From contig CM042685.1 of assembly GCA_023614405.1 (NCBI GenBank), positions 232,665,661-232,729,660 of the forward strand: DNA of 64,000 nucleotides. The letters run 5' to 3'. The first letter of the stretch is position 1. Every line of letters starts with the position of its first letter. The notes beneath the pieces are model-generated. The model made no database searches and was not told the DNA's origin. It saw only the letters and a list, made by a program, of their open reading frames with translations. This document shows, one piece after another, positions 46,429-58,393 of the stretch. This DNA comes from Avena insularis. Lineage: Eukaryota > Streptophyta > Magnoliopsida > Poales > Poaceae. Both the position numbers and the translations under genes were made by a program.

Positions 46429-47211
46429 CTTTCCCAAAGTGATTGTGACAACAATGATATCAAGGATGATATTATAGAAGGAACTCAAGCTTGCAAAATC
46501 TGTGGAGATATAGGACACACTTATAAAGAACATAAGGACCAATGCCCTAATTGTTAAGAGAAACATCTAACTAAACAATGTCCCACATCTCAAGTTACAT
46601 GCTTCCGATGTGAAGGAAATGATCATGTCCCTATACATTGCCCCATCTATCCTATAGTTCAACAGATAAAACGAGATGGAATGCATCAAGTGTTTGGAAA
46701 CCTCCATGAAGGAACAACTTCTACCAAGAAGAATGAAGACAAAGTCAAGTCTTAGTTTGCGCCTACATACATTGTGACCCACAATGGTGGACAAAATAGG
46801 AAACATGGACGTTATCCTAGGAATCGTTCTAAGAACCGAGGAATTTTTCCCACCTTTGAGGTGAAGTATGAAGAACATGAACTAAGAGAACTCCTAGCTT
46901 TAGAGCAACCCAAGAACAAGAAGAAATGCCCCAACCCCAGCAATAAAGACATTATCCAGGAGCAATGTTACAATTTCAAAGAGATGGGACACTATGCTAA
47001 TGAATGCCTAGAAAAGAAGAAGGATATTAGCCAAGTGATGTGCAACAAATGCAAAGAGCTAGGCCATTATGCATCACATTGTCCAGAAAAGAAGCAGAAC
47101 AAGACAAGCAAGCCTGTGAAAGATCTCAACCTTGTCACATGTTTCAAGTGTGAAAATAAGGGACACTATGCAAAAAACTGTCCAGATAAGTTACATCAAG
47201 ACACCAAGTAA
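46429..47211 (+). pseudogene. Zinc-knuckle gag-like protein of element X, second part
   Basis: Continues in phase from 39859 and ends with TAA at 47209-47211. It holds a series of Cys/His knuckles: CKICGDIGHTYKEHKDQC, CPNC then an in-frame TAA (46555-46557), CFRCEGNDHVPIHC, a linker with TAG at 46753-46755, CYNFKEMGHYANEC (second Cys lost to Phe), CNKCKELGHYASHC and CFKCENKGHYAKNC. The knuckles would bind nucleic acid, as retroviral nucleocapsid does. No capsid, protease or polymerase is attached. Compared with the open copy in Z, this one has two stops and a damaged knuckle. Confidence 0.8.
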
Positions 47212-47317
47212 GCCAAGATGTAATCTAGTTAAAAATCTTTTAAGGGTGGTAGTTACCCTATTTGTCTTGAAGCCAGCTTGTAACCTATATCCTTCCCGAA
47301 TCTCGGGATGAGATTCC

Positions 47318-47334
47318 TTTTAAGGGTGGTAGTC
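47318..47334 (+). other. Polypurine tract of element X, with an upstream near-copy
   Basis: TTTTAAGGGTGGTAGTC lies directly before the 3' LTR. TTTTAAGGGTGGTAG also occurs at 47238-47252, 80 bases upstream. Confidence 0.75.
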
Positions 47335-50137
47335 TATCACATCCCAAAATTCTCCAAATTTTGAAATGTGAAAAATAAATAAACAAAAGAAATAAATGTT
47401 GAAATTTAGGGTCAAAAGAAACTTTTTGCTTCTAAATGGAAACATCAAAATCCTACTTGAACAAATTTGAATAAGAAAACAACAAACAAATATTCACAAG
47501 TCAAATGCATTCATGCATGGAAAGAATCTTGAATTTTAAGCACTTGGAAAAGTAAACAAAAACCCCAAATCTTAATGGAAGAAAATCATTTCCAAGATCT
47601 CTCCAAAACTATGGATTTGATCCATATAAAAATTCAGCAACAAGCATTTATAAATGATCAAAATTGATAAACAAAAATATTATAAAACCATGGAAATTGG
47701 TTTCATTCAATTTGGAGCCACAGATAAAAACTTATAAATTTAATAAGATGAAAGAAAATATTTTCCAAGGCTAATAAACCTCCTAACTAAAATCAACATC
47801 AAATTGTGAGCAAAATAATCCTAAGGGAATTTAAAAAGATAAATCAATATTAATTAAAATTATACAAATTGGAATCACCAATTTTGGAACTATAAATAAA
47901 AAGATATGGATTTTATAAGACAAAGAAAGAAAGAAATAAGGAATATTTAAAAGTCAAATTAAATCTTGGACAAATCCGTAAGCAAATGGAATAAAGGTAA
48001 TCCAAATGAAAATAAAAGAATATATATTATTTAAAAAAAATATATGGGGTTTTAACCATATTAAATTTTAATTGAATGAAGACAAAATTCCTAATATAAA
48101 TGATTAATTAAATCATGAGAAAAATAATTGAAATTGCCAAAATGGATTAAAATTTATCTAATTAACTTAAACAGAATAAAGGATTATTTGAATAAAATTT
48201 ATATGGGTTTAAACCATATTCAATTTTATTTGAATAAAGACAAAAGCCTAATTTAAATAAATAATAACTCATAAGAGAATATTTTGAAATAATTCAAAGT
48301 GGACTTTTAAACACACTATTAAATAGTTTAAACTTACTGGAAAGGTTCTGCAAAATTTTGAATTCAAATAGAAGTTTGAATCAAATGGTTTGAATTAAAA
48401 CAGAAATCGGAAACGGAAAAAGAAAAGAAATCAGAGAAAAAATAGAAACAGACGACCCAACCCACTTGCCCCAGCCCAATCTGACCCAACAGCGCAGCCC
48501 ACCCGGCAGCCCTCTATTCCCCATGAATCGTTTCTCACCATGCGTAACCCCACCCCCTCTCACTGACCGCGTGACCCCACTGCCAAGTCATCATCGTCTC
48601 CACCCCGCTTAACCCGCCCCCAATTCCCCTCACCGTTTCTGGCCATTGATGGCTCGCTTCAATTCACGTTAATGCCACGATTAATACTCCCCGCGACCAT
48701 GACCTATTAAGAGCCTCCCTCCCCTCTCCATTTCCCCTTAGCCCCCATGCCACTGGAGCCACCAGACTACCTCGATTTCACCTCGTGCCACCCTGTCTCC
48801 GGTGAGCTCTAGCCCAAATTCCGGCAAGCCCAGACACCCCCTTGCCCCTGGATCCCACGAGATTGCTCGCTGACACCGTGTGAGTCTGCCAGCTCCCTCC
48901 GTTTGCCCACACGCGCCCCAGAGGCTCGGCAACGACCACGTCTGAGCGTCGCCGTCGTCCGCCTCCACTCCGGCGACTCTTCCTGGTAAACCCTATCCCC
49001 CCTTCTCTCTGGTTGACGCTCGTGCACTCGCCTTCGTCTCGCGCATCTAACGCCGTCTTCCTCTTGTCTTCGTGTGCCTCGTAGCGTCTCCTCCGACAAC
49101 GACCATGCGTGCCCGACGCCGGGAGCATCTCCGTCGAGCAATCAGCATCGACTCCGTGCGCCCCTTCGCCAGCTGCGAACACGTTGAGCATCGTCACACT
49201 CCTGTGAACCTGGTGAGCCCCTCCTCCCTCTTCCTTGCTTCATGTTTCGCCAGATCGCCGCTGACAGAGCCGCCGCCGCTCGTTGCCAGCCAGCGCCGCC
49301 AGTCCTTGGTCAGAGCACTGAGAGCCGTCAGATTTATATCTAAGAGATAGGATGAATGACTTATCGAAACGGTATGGATCGATCTGTGCCGTGCGATCTC
49401 ATTTAAATCCTATGGCCCGCGTAGCGCGATCCTGCCGAAACGGTATCAACCAATAAGGTTATGATGCGTGGCCAGTTCTGTCTGTTTAAAAATCCAGAAA
49501 ATGGTTTTGAATGAATAAACTTGCAAAAATCATAACTTTTGTTCTGCTTTGAAAACAATTTACAATTTTATATCAATGGATTCAGAAAAAGGAAAACTTT
49601 ACAACTATGGCCTTAGTTTAGTATTTTTCTTCTAAAAAATTAGATGTTTTTGCAGAAACATTATTAGGACTATTTTGGTTATAAAAATTGTTTTAAAAAT
49701 GATTTTTGAGTAAAACCTTTTGAAAATGGTTTGTTTTGAACGTACTAACCATAAACACTAACTTTTGGATTTAAAAATATAATTTATTAACACTAGAAAA
49801 TTATTCCTTTGAATAAAATCATTTCTAGCAAAACAAAAATGATTTAAATGGCCTATTTCCACTAACTTGTTTTCAAATGAATTCCCACATTTATAAATGA
49901 CCAGTAGGTGTTTTGAAATGTTTAGAACCTTGTTAGAAACCACTTTTTCAATAAAACATCCTTTTTGCATGCTTGCATGCATTGCTTTGTTTTCATCATT
50001 TTATGTGGTGAATTGTTTGAATGCTAGTTTTGAATGTGTGCCTTGCTTGATTGAATTGTAGTGAACTTTGAAGAGTGTGACAATTTCAAGATCAAGGAGT
50101 GTACCTAGTTTCTCTACCAAAAAGGCAAGTGATACTT
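47335..50137 (+). repeat. 3' LTR of element X, first 2.8 kb, cut by element Y
   Basis: Homologous to 34674-37455. Its first bases read TATCAC where the 5' LTR has TGTCAC. It breaks at 50137 inside GGCAAGTGATACTT, and the sequence expected next (as at 37455) is absent. A donor-like CTGGTGAGC is at about 49213. Confidence 0.87.
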
Positions 50138-53100
50138 TGTCACATCCCAAGATTTTCCAAATCTTGTAATGTGAAAAATAAATAAACAAAATAAATTATT
50201 GTTGAAATTAGGGTGAAAAGAAACTTTTGTTTCTAAATGGAAACTTAAAATCCCATCTTGAACAAACTTTAAAGTTTGAATCCAACTAAATCCAAATCAA
50301 GTAGAATGCATTCTTCATAAATGCATCTGGAAATTTAAACACTTGGAAAATAAATCCAAACCCTAAACCCTATGGAATAAAAATCATTTCCAAGTTATAT
50401 CCAAGCCTATGGATTTGATCCATATAAAAACTTGTCAACAAACATTTACAAATGATCAAGAATGACAAATAGAAATATTATAAGACCATACAAATTGGTT
50501 TCACTTAATTAGGAACCATGAATAAAATCTTATGAATTTAATAAGATAAGAAAAAGTAATTTCCAAAGCTAATAAAGAACCTATGTAAAATCCAAACCAA
50601 ATGGTGAGCAATTAATCCTAAAAAGATTTAAAGTAATAATTAAATATCAAATAAGATTTCACAAATTGGAATCACCAAGTTTGGATCTCTAAATAAAAAG
50701 AGATGGATCTTATAAGATGGAGAAAGAAATATTAAATAAAGATTATTTAAAGACCAAATTAAACCTTGGCCTAATCCATTAAGCAAATGCAATGAATGGA
50801 ATCCAAATTCAAATAAAATAAAAGGACAAAGAATTTCTAAAATAAAATAAAATGGCATTAACCAATCTATCCCTGTTTTAATAAAGACAAATCTCTAATA
50901 GGAATAATTATAAAATTCATGAGAAAATAGTATTTTGGAATTTACCCAAGTGAAATAAAAGTTGTTTAATTCAACTTATTTAAGATTAAAGAAATCTTCC
51001 AAATAAACTTTAGGGAATTAAAACTATATTTAATTCCATTGGAAATAAAACAAATACCCAATTCAAATGATTTATAAATCATATTGAATACTTTCCAAAT
51101 AATTCAAGATGAATTATTTGACACCCTATTAAACAAATAAAAACCTACTGAAAATATTTGGAAAGTTTAAAGAATTTAAATGGTGTTTGAAATATTATTA
51201 AATCTCATTTGATTTAAAACAAGGGCCTTTTTGAATAATTAAAAGACCCTAAAAATAATAAAGTTCTATTCAAGATTTGACTTCAGATTACATTACTAAT
51301 CAGTATTTAAAGACTACACAAAACTTGGCAAAGGTTTGAATTCAAATGAGTGTTTGAATTGTTTGATCAAAATCAAAACAGAATAAAGGAAAAGGAAAAA
51401 GAAAAACAGTCTGAACAAAAAAATATGAAAAGGACCCAGCCCAGCCAGCAGGCCCAACTAAGACCCAATAGCCCACTCCCTCGCACCCCGAACCGTTTTT
51501 CTCCTTACTCAGAAACGCACCCACTCAGTCGCCAACGCATGGACCCCACCCCCACACTCTCTCTCTCGCTGCCAAGCGACCCCACCCTTCCCAGTCATCG
51601 TCTTCACCCACCCGCTGACCACGCCCCCTCTCGCCGGCCGTTTCTGCAGGTTTTTAATTTGCTTCAATACGCGTTGATGCAGAGACCATTACTCGCCGCG
51701 ACTGTGCCCTATTAACCGCCCTGGTCTCCTCTCCCTTCTCCCCCAGACCTCACCCCATAGGAGCCACCAGGCCGCTAGAATTTTTACCTCGAAGCTCCTC
51801 TGTCCGACGACACTCCGGCGATAATTCTGGCCGAACCCTGCCGCCCCTCGCCCACTCGACCACACACGCGTGCTCCACAGACCCTGGCACACCTCCCAGT
51901 GGCATTAGCTCGCTCGCGCGCGCCCCAGAGCCTCGACAACGACGACACCAAGCACCGCCGCCGTCTGCCTCTTCTCCAGCGACTCCCCTGGTAATGTTCT
52001 GACCGCGCCGCCCCCTCTCTTTGAAGCTCCCACACTCCCTACTCTCTTACGTGCCTAACGCACCTTTTATTTTGTATTGGCACGCCTTGTAGCCCCGCCC
52101 CCGTCGATGACCATACGAACCCGAGGCGCAGCGCAGCTCTGGCGAGCGATTGCCGTCACCATCGTGAGCCCCTCGACGAGATATTAGCACGTTGAGCATC
52201 GCCGTGATCTCCTAAACCTGGTGAGCCAATCCCCTTCCTCCCTCGCTTCCTCTACCACCAGCCCCGCCGTAGCCAGAGCCAGCGCCGCCACTAGTTGGCA
52301 AGCGTGCTATGTGCCGTTGGATTTTGATCAGATGGTCACGATAGAACATTAGCTCGAAGGGGTAAGAACGATCCTGCACCGCACGATTCTCTTAAAATCC
52401 TACGGTCCATGTTGCTGATCCGAGTGAAACGGTATGGGCGAATAAGAACTAGCCACGTGTCTCTGTTCGTTTGATTAAAAACAGATTTGATCTATTAGAT
52501 GCTAGATTTTGTAAAATCTATAACTTTTAATCTACACGTCCAAAATTTGCAAAGTTTATATCAATGGATTCAGAAAAACAAGCCCTAGCCAACCATACAC
52601 TTTGTTTAGTAAAAAGCTTCTGTTAAATTGATTGTTTTTGCAGAAACTTGTGTATGCATGTTTAGGATATAAAAATTGTTCTAAAATGATTTTTGAGACA
52701 AAATCTTTGGCAAATGGTTTGTTTTGAACCTACTGACCCTAGAAATCAATTGGTGGTTTCAAAAATATATTTGGTGAAATAAAAGAATGAATCTTTGATT
52801 TAAAACATTTCTAGTCAAATAAAAATATGGTTTAATTATTAAAAATGGTTTTGGAAGAAAACCTTTGAGAAATGTTTTGGAAATAAACTCTCTGACCCTA
52901 AACACAAGGTTTTATGGTTTGAAAACATATTTTGTGAACTCTATTGAATGTTGCCTTATTAAAAGCATTTCTTCACCACATAAAATAATGGCTTAGTTTA
53001 AAAATGGTTTATGAAGTAAAATCTTATGCAAATGATTTTGCCACTTTATAAAATGACCATTAGGTGTTTTCAAATGTTTATGAACCATTAGAAGCCACTT

Positions 53101-53447
53101 TTTCAAATAAAACAATCTTTGGCATGCTTGCATGCATTGTTTTGTTTCTATTATTTTATGTGATGAATTGCTTGAATGGTAGATTGAAATATTGTTTGCT
53201 TGATTGAATTGTAGTTATTTGAAGTGAGTGAACATTGCAAAGATCAAGGAGTGAACTTATACTCTCTACCAAAAAGGCAAGTGATGCTTCATATTTTTGT
53301 CCCATTATTTTCACTATGCAGTGATATTTCTAAGTAGGACTTGCATGGAATTTTGCTAAGTATAAACTATGCCATGGGAAATCCTAGTAGATGAAACCTT
53401 AGTAGAAATTTCCTAAGTTAAAAATTCCTACTACTATCATGCTTAGC
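50138..53447 (+). mobile_element. Element Y: plus-strand LTR of the X-related family, cut by element Z
   Basis: Begins TGTCACATCCCAAGATTTTCC and follows the X LTR along its length (AT-rich part, GC-rich block at about 51420-52340 with TATA-like CTATTAAC near 51710, donor-like CTGGTGAGC at 52221). It breaks at 53447 within CATGCTTAGC, corresponding to about 37617 in X. Only this LTR part is visible; its internal region and second LTR should lie beyond the window. It is more like Z than X in its terminal sequence. Candidate target duplications: TACTT (50133-50137) for Y and TTAGC (53443-53447) for Z. Confidence 0.82.
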
Positions 53448-56400
53448 TGTAAGGTTCCCAACCATTAGTAAGGTAGAGATCCCTGTGTTTACAATGCTAG
53501 TCCCTGGATCAACATCTAGCATCCACAGATAAGATGTAATATCAAGAAACAAGGGTCATATTACAACTTTATAACCAGGAATAAAATAATTTATTACATC
53601 TTACATAGCTCATTTGGCTATCTCATTACAATGCAGCAGAATATAACAATAGCATGGGGTCCTTCATCTTCAAAGTGCCACAGGCAGACATGTTGGTTGT
53701 AGACTTGTAATCCTACTTCACTAATATCAAAACAAACCTACAACATAACAAGTTACAACCACAAGGGTCAATACATTTGAATTGTATTGGCAAGTGATAC
53801 TATGGTAGTATAGTGGAGTCTATCATATATATGCATTTGGCTAAGTGGAGCTTAGGCTTGCATTGCTCAAAATAGATTTTTCCTTATCATTTGAAAACAC
53901 TAAGTTTTTGTTTGACAAAAATACCCAAGGAACCACCAATAGAAATTGGTGAACCTTAAACCCTTGTTCAACCACAAGTTTTTAACTTAGAAAATTTGGA
54001 TGATGAGATTCTTGATAGCTTCCATGTCTTGATGCTCAAATTGTCCTTTACCAGGGACATGGCTAAGTACTTAGATTTTTACACTCTGCAGAGGTGGTGC
54101 ACTTTCCCCACAAGACTTGGTTTCCCAAGACAAGATCTTTCAGAAGCCTTCCCTTAGACCAAAATGGACGCGCTCCAACCTATCAAACCCCTACCACCAA
54201 CTGTCCATTTGGCTAAGTTATTGCAACCTATATGATCCAGGTAGAGCCCATAATGCCATGTGGCTGCACTTGAAGCTTCTCAACATTTGACATCTCAAAT
54301 CTCTTTGTTCCTGGGTGGCCATCCACAAGTGAGACACCAAGTTTTCCCCAGCATACTGGACTTGGTGAAGCCCAAGTTTCCCCCAGCATACTGGACTTGC
54401 ATGACCACTCAACACAAACCATTCTTTCCATTCCACCCAGGTGATTCATTAACTTAGTTGTTTTTATTAAACAAAACATAAGTCCTCAAACTTAGAAAGT
54501 TTTCCATAGCATGAATATATATTCCACCCTTATTTTCTATTAGCTAAGCTAAGCATGATAGTAGTAGGAATCTTAACTTAGGAAATTTCTACTAAGGTTT
54601 CATCTATTAGGATTTCCCATGGCATAGTTTATACTTAGCAAAAATTCCATGCAAGTCCTACTTAGAAATATCACTAATGCATAGTGAAAATAATGGGACA
54701 AAAGTATGTAGCATCACTTGCCTTTTTGGTAGAGTATAAGTTCACTCCTTGTCCTTACAACAATCACACTCTTCAAGTCACTACAATTCAATCAAGCAAG
54801 GCACAATCTCAATCTACCAATCAAGCAAAACATCACATAAAATAATAGAAACAAAACAATGCATGCAAGCATGCTAAAGATTGTTTTATTTGTAAAAGTG
54901 GTTTCTAATGGGTTATAAACATTTGAAAACACCTAATGGTCATTTTGTAAGGTGGCAAGTCATTTGCAAAAGTTTTCACTTCATAAACCATTTTTAAACC
55001 AAGTCATTATTTTATGTGGTGAAGAAATGCTTTTAATAAGGCAAAATTCTATAGGTTTCACAAAATATGTTTTCAAACCACAAAACTTTGTGTTTAGGGT
55101 CAGAGAGTTTATTTCCAAAACATTTCTCAAATGTTTTCTTCCAAAACCATTTTTAATGATTAACCCATATTTTTATTTGACTAGAAATGGTTTAAATCAA
55201 AGATTTATTCTTTTGCTTCTCCAAATACATTTTTGAAACCACAATTTGTTTCCTATCAAAACACACCATTTGCCAAAGATTTCATCCTCAAAAACATTTT
55301 GGAATAAATTTTATATCTTAAACATGCATACACAAGTTTCTGCAAAAACAAACATTTTACCAGAACCTTTTTACTAAACAAAGTGCATGGTTGGATAGGG
55401 CTTGTTTTTCTGAATCCATTGATATAAAGTTTGCAAAATTTGGACGTGTAGATCAAAAGTTATAGATTTTACAAGTTTGCATACTAATCAGATTCAAAAT
55501 TCTGTTTTAAACCAAACTAGTGCCACGCGGTGCGTTTCTCTTCGTCGGTACCGCTTCGGCTGGATCGCGCTACGGGAGGCGTCAGATCTAAATAGATCGT
55601 GTGACAAAGATTGATCAAAAACGGTTCGTTAAGTCGTCTATCGTATCCCTACGATTTACATCCAACGGCTAGCGATGATCTAACCAAACACTGGCGACGC
55701 TCAGTGGCAGCACGCGGCGGCGACGCTCGGGCGGTGGCACTCTGGCTATTCCAGGAAGCTAGGGGAAGGGATGGTATGCTCACCGTGTTCGCCGTGGCGT
55801 GCTGGAGCTCAACGTGCTCGTGGTTGGTGAAGGGGCGCACAGAGGTCGACGAAATCGCTCACCGGAGTTCTCGCTGGCATCGGGTGCGCACGGTCATGGT
55901 CGAGGACGAGCACCTGGGATGCCAGCAAGCGAGGAAAAGTATCAGGAGGATGCGCACGGTCTCTATGGTTGCAGGGGTACTCACCAGAGCACAAGGGGAG
56001 CTCGGGGTTGGCGTCAGTAACTCACCGGAGAGGTAGCAGGCGGCGGCGCTTGCTCAGTGATGATGTTGTCGACGATTCACAGCACGTGCGGATGAACGGG
56101 TGACACTGGAAGGTGCGCCAGGAGGTGGGGATCATGTGAGCATGGTCGAGGAGGCAAGGGGCGGCGAGGGGCTGCCGGAATCGGCCGGGAAAACCGTCGG
56201 AGACAGTGTGGTTCGGAAGAAAAATTTGCGCAGCCTGGTGGCTCCGGGGATGTGGCGTCTGGGGGAGAGAGGGAGGAGAGCCTGGCGTTTAAGAGTGCAT
56301 CGTCGTAGCGAGTAATTAACGCGGCATTAAGGCGAATTCAAGCGAGGATTTAATCGGCAGGAACGGTGAGGTTTGGGGGAAGAAGGGGTCGTCGTGGGTA

Positions 56401-57273
56401 GGAGAGAAAGCTGACAGGTGGGGCGCGTCTGTCTGCGTGAGAGAGAGGGGGAGTGGGGTCTACAACGTTGTCGCTATGGTTTCTTTCTCGGTGCGAAACG
56501 TTTTCTTGCGGGAAAGAGAGGGAGTGGCTGGCTGGGCTTAGTTGGGCCAGGCTAGTTGGGCTGGGTCTTTTACTTTTTTTGTTCTGTTTGTTTTTCCTTT
56601 TCCCTTTTCTTTAATTCTGTTTTGATTTTGTTTGGCCAAGATTTGGTTTGGTCTTTAAATATTCTTTATTTAATAATTCTTTCTTTTCTTATAAAATCCA
56701 TATCTTTTTATTTAGAGATCCAAACTTGGTGATTCCAATTTATAAAATCTTATTTGATAATTGTTTATCCTTTTAAATATCTCTAGGATTATTTTCTCAC
56801 CAATTGGTAGGGATTTTAGATAAGGGCTTTATTAGTTTTGGGAAATTAATTCCTTATCTTATTAAATTCATAAGATTTTATCCATGGTTCCAAATTAAGT
56901 GAAACCAATTTATATGGTCTTATAATATTTCTATTTGTCTTTCTTGATCATTTGTAAATGTTTGTTGACAAATTTTTATATGGATCAAATCCATAGGCTT
57001 AGAGATAACTTGGAAATGATTTTCTTCCATTAGGGTTTAGGGTTTGGATTTATTTTCCAAGTGTTTAAATTTCCAGATACATTCATTGAGGAATGCATTT
57101 CCTTTGATTTGGATTTTGTTGGATTCAAACTTTTTACCAAAGTTTGTTCAAGATGAGGTTTTAAGTTTCCTTTTAGAAACAAAAGTTTCTTTTCACCCTG
57201 ATTTTCAACAAAAATTTATTTTGTTTATTTTATTTTTCACATTACAAGATTTGGAAAATCTTGGGATTTGACA
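53448..57273 (-). repeat. 3' LTR of element Z (3826 bp)
   Basis: Inverted relative to the LTR of Y, about 0.6 kb shorter than Y in the AT-rich U3 part. GC-rich block at about 55550-56560 with donor-like GGTGAG sites (minus) at 56025, 55984 and 55783. Acceptor-like TATGTTGTAG ends at 53738. Short ORFs in the GC-rich block are chance. Confidence 0.86.
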
Positions 57274-57375
57274 GGCACCCTTAAAATAAATCTCGTCCGA
57301 GATTTGGGGAGGCTAGGGTTACAGTTGGCTCAAAACATCTAGGGTACTACCACCCTTAAAAATTTTCCAACTAGA
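57274..57375 (-). other. PPT region of element Z
   Basis: The minus strand reads TTTTAAGGGTGCC directly before the LTR, and TTTTTAAGGGTGGTAG about 70 bases upstream. This repeats the double-PPT layout of X. Confidence 0.7.
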
Positions 57376-58393
57376 TTACATATTGGCCTTCTTGGGATCC
57401 TGTTGAAATCTCTCTGGACAAACATCTGCATAGTGTCCTTTGTTTCCACACTTGAAACATGTGACAAGGCTGAGATCCTTCATAGGCTTGTTTATCTTGT
57501 GCTTCATCTTTTCTGGACAGTTGCTTGCATAATGTCCTTGGTTACCACAATTGTAACATGTGATAAGATTGAGTTCTTCACGTATCTTTTGTGGATAGGT
57601 TGCTACATAATGGCCTAGCTCTTTGCAGTTGTTGCACCACACTTGGCTAATCTCCTTATACTTATTCTTCTCTGGACATTCACTGGCATAGTGTCCCATT
57701 TCTTTACAATGATTACATTGCACATGGATTTTGTCCTTCTTTTTCTTGGGTTTCTCCAAAGCTAGGAGTGCTTCCAGTTCATGCTCTTCATATGTTATCT
57801 CATAGGTAGGAATGTTTACTGGTTTCTTTGACCTTCTATTGCTCCTTGGATAATTCATATGTCTCCTCTTTGGTCCTTTGAATTGAGTCATATTGCATGG
57901 AGGTACAAGTGGAGATTTTCCTTTGTCTTCATCCTTCTTGGTAGACTTGGCTCTCTCATGATAGTCTGCAATCAGTTGTTGCACTCCACCTTGTTTCCTT
58001 TGTTCAACTATGGAATAGATGGGGCATTGGATAGGGACATGATTGTTTCCTTCACATAGGTAGCAAGTAGCTTGGGATGTGGGGCATTGGTCAATTGGAT
58101 GTTTCTCTTCACAGTTGGGGCATTGATCTTCATGATCCTTGGAAGTGTGATCCTTGTCTCCACAAATATTGAAAGCTTGGATTCCTTCCAGAATAACATC
58201 TTTGTCATCCTTGTTGTCACAAACTCCTTTGGAAGAGCTGCTTCCCATGTTGATCATTTGATCTGTCACCTTATGCAACAGTTGGGTTTGGGTTTCCAAA
58301 AACTTTTGCATGGTTGGATCTACCTCACTGGTGTTGGCTATAAATTGAGCTGTCACTTGGTTCAACTGGGTTTGGGTTACTATGAGTTCTCTC
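57376..58393 (-). CDS. Multi-zinc-knuckle gag-like protein of element Z (5' end cut off)
   Basis: 339 uninterrupted codons on the minus strand, entering from the U insertion at 58393 and ending at 57376. The N-terminal Gln/Thr-rich helical part (TQTQLNQVTAQFI, QMINMGSSSSKGV) is followed by about seven Cys/His units: one irregular (ICGDKDHTSKDHEDQC), CPNCEEKHPIDQC, CYLCEGNNHVPIQC, then a basic linker with RRHMNYPRSNRRSKK, an acidic EEHELEALLALEK, and CNHCKEMGHYASEC, CNNCKELGHYVATY (last Cys lost), CYNCGNQGHYASNC, CFKCGNKGHYADVC. It is likely an RNA/DNA-binding nucleocapsid-like protein. The true start is not visible. A longer ORF to 58644 is an artefact that runs into LTR U. Confidence 0.75.

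Larger units (their letters stand above)
34674..50137 (+). mobile_element. Element X: non-autonomous long-LTR gypsy-type element (interrupted)
   Basis: Plus-strand element with a 4.3 kb 5' LTR (34674-38990), PBS at 38993-39004, a short internal region coding only for a zinc-knuckle protein (39698-39859 plus 46429-47211), a PPT at 47318-47334 and the first 2.8 kb of its 3' LTR (47335-50137). Without the V insertion the internal region is about 1.8 kb. Element V sits in its gag-like gene and element Y in its 3' LTR. The first 200 bases of the two LTRs differ by about 5% by eye. It is inserted in LTR C; the candidate target duplication GTGTC (34669-34673) cannot be checked. Confidence 0.82.
53448..58393 (-). 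mobile_element. Element Z: minus-strand non-autonomous long-LTR element, 3' part
   Basis: 3' LTR at 53448-57273, PPT at 57274-57287 and a gag-like zinc-knuckle gene at 57376-58393 interrupted by LTR U. The LTR ends (TGTCAAATCCC at 57273 and ...TTGGGAACCTTACA at 53448, minus strand) match X. Orientation is opposite to X and Y. The 5' half should be beyond the window. Confidence 0.85.

Noticed and set aside
55611..56036. ORFs of 60-140 codons in the GC-rich blocks of the long LTRs (also 35886-36149, 36178-36509, 48778-49350, 51350-51715, 61383-62301)
   Set aside because: The blocks are homologous LTR segments but the ORFs are not conserved between copies. GC-rich sequence gives long ORFs by chance.
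50138..57273. Inverted Y/Z pair as an assembly artefact
   Set aside because: The arms differ by many substitutions and about 0.6 kb of indels, and the junction coincides with a proper LTR end at 53448, so nested insertion explains it better. It is still worth checking with long reads.
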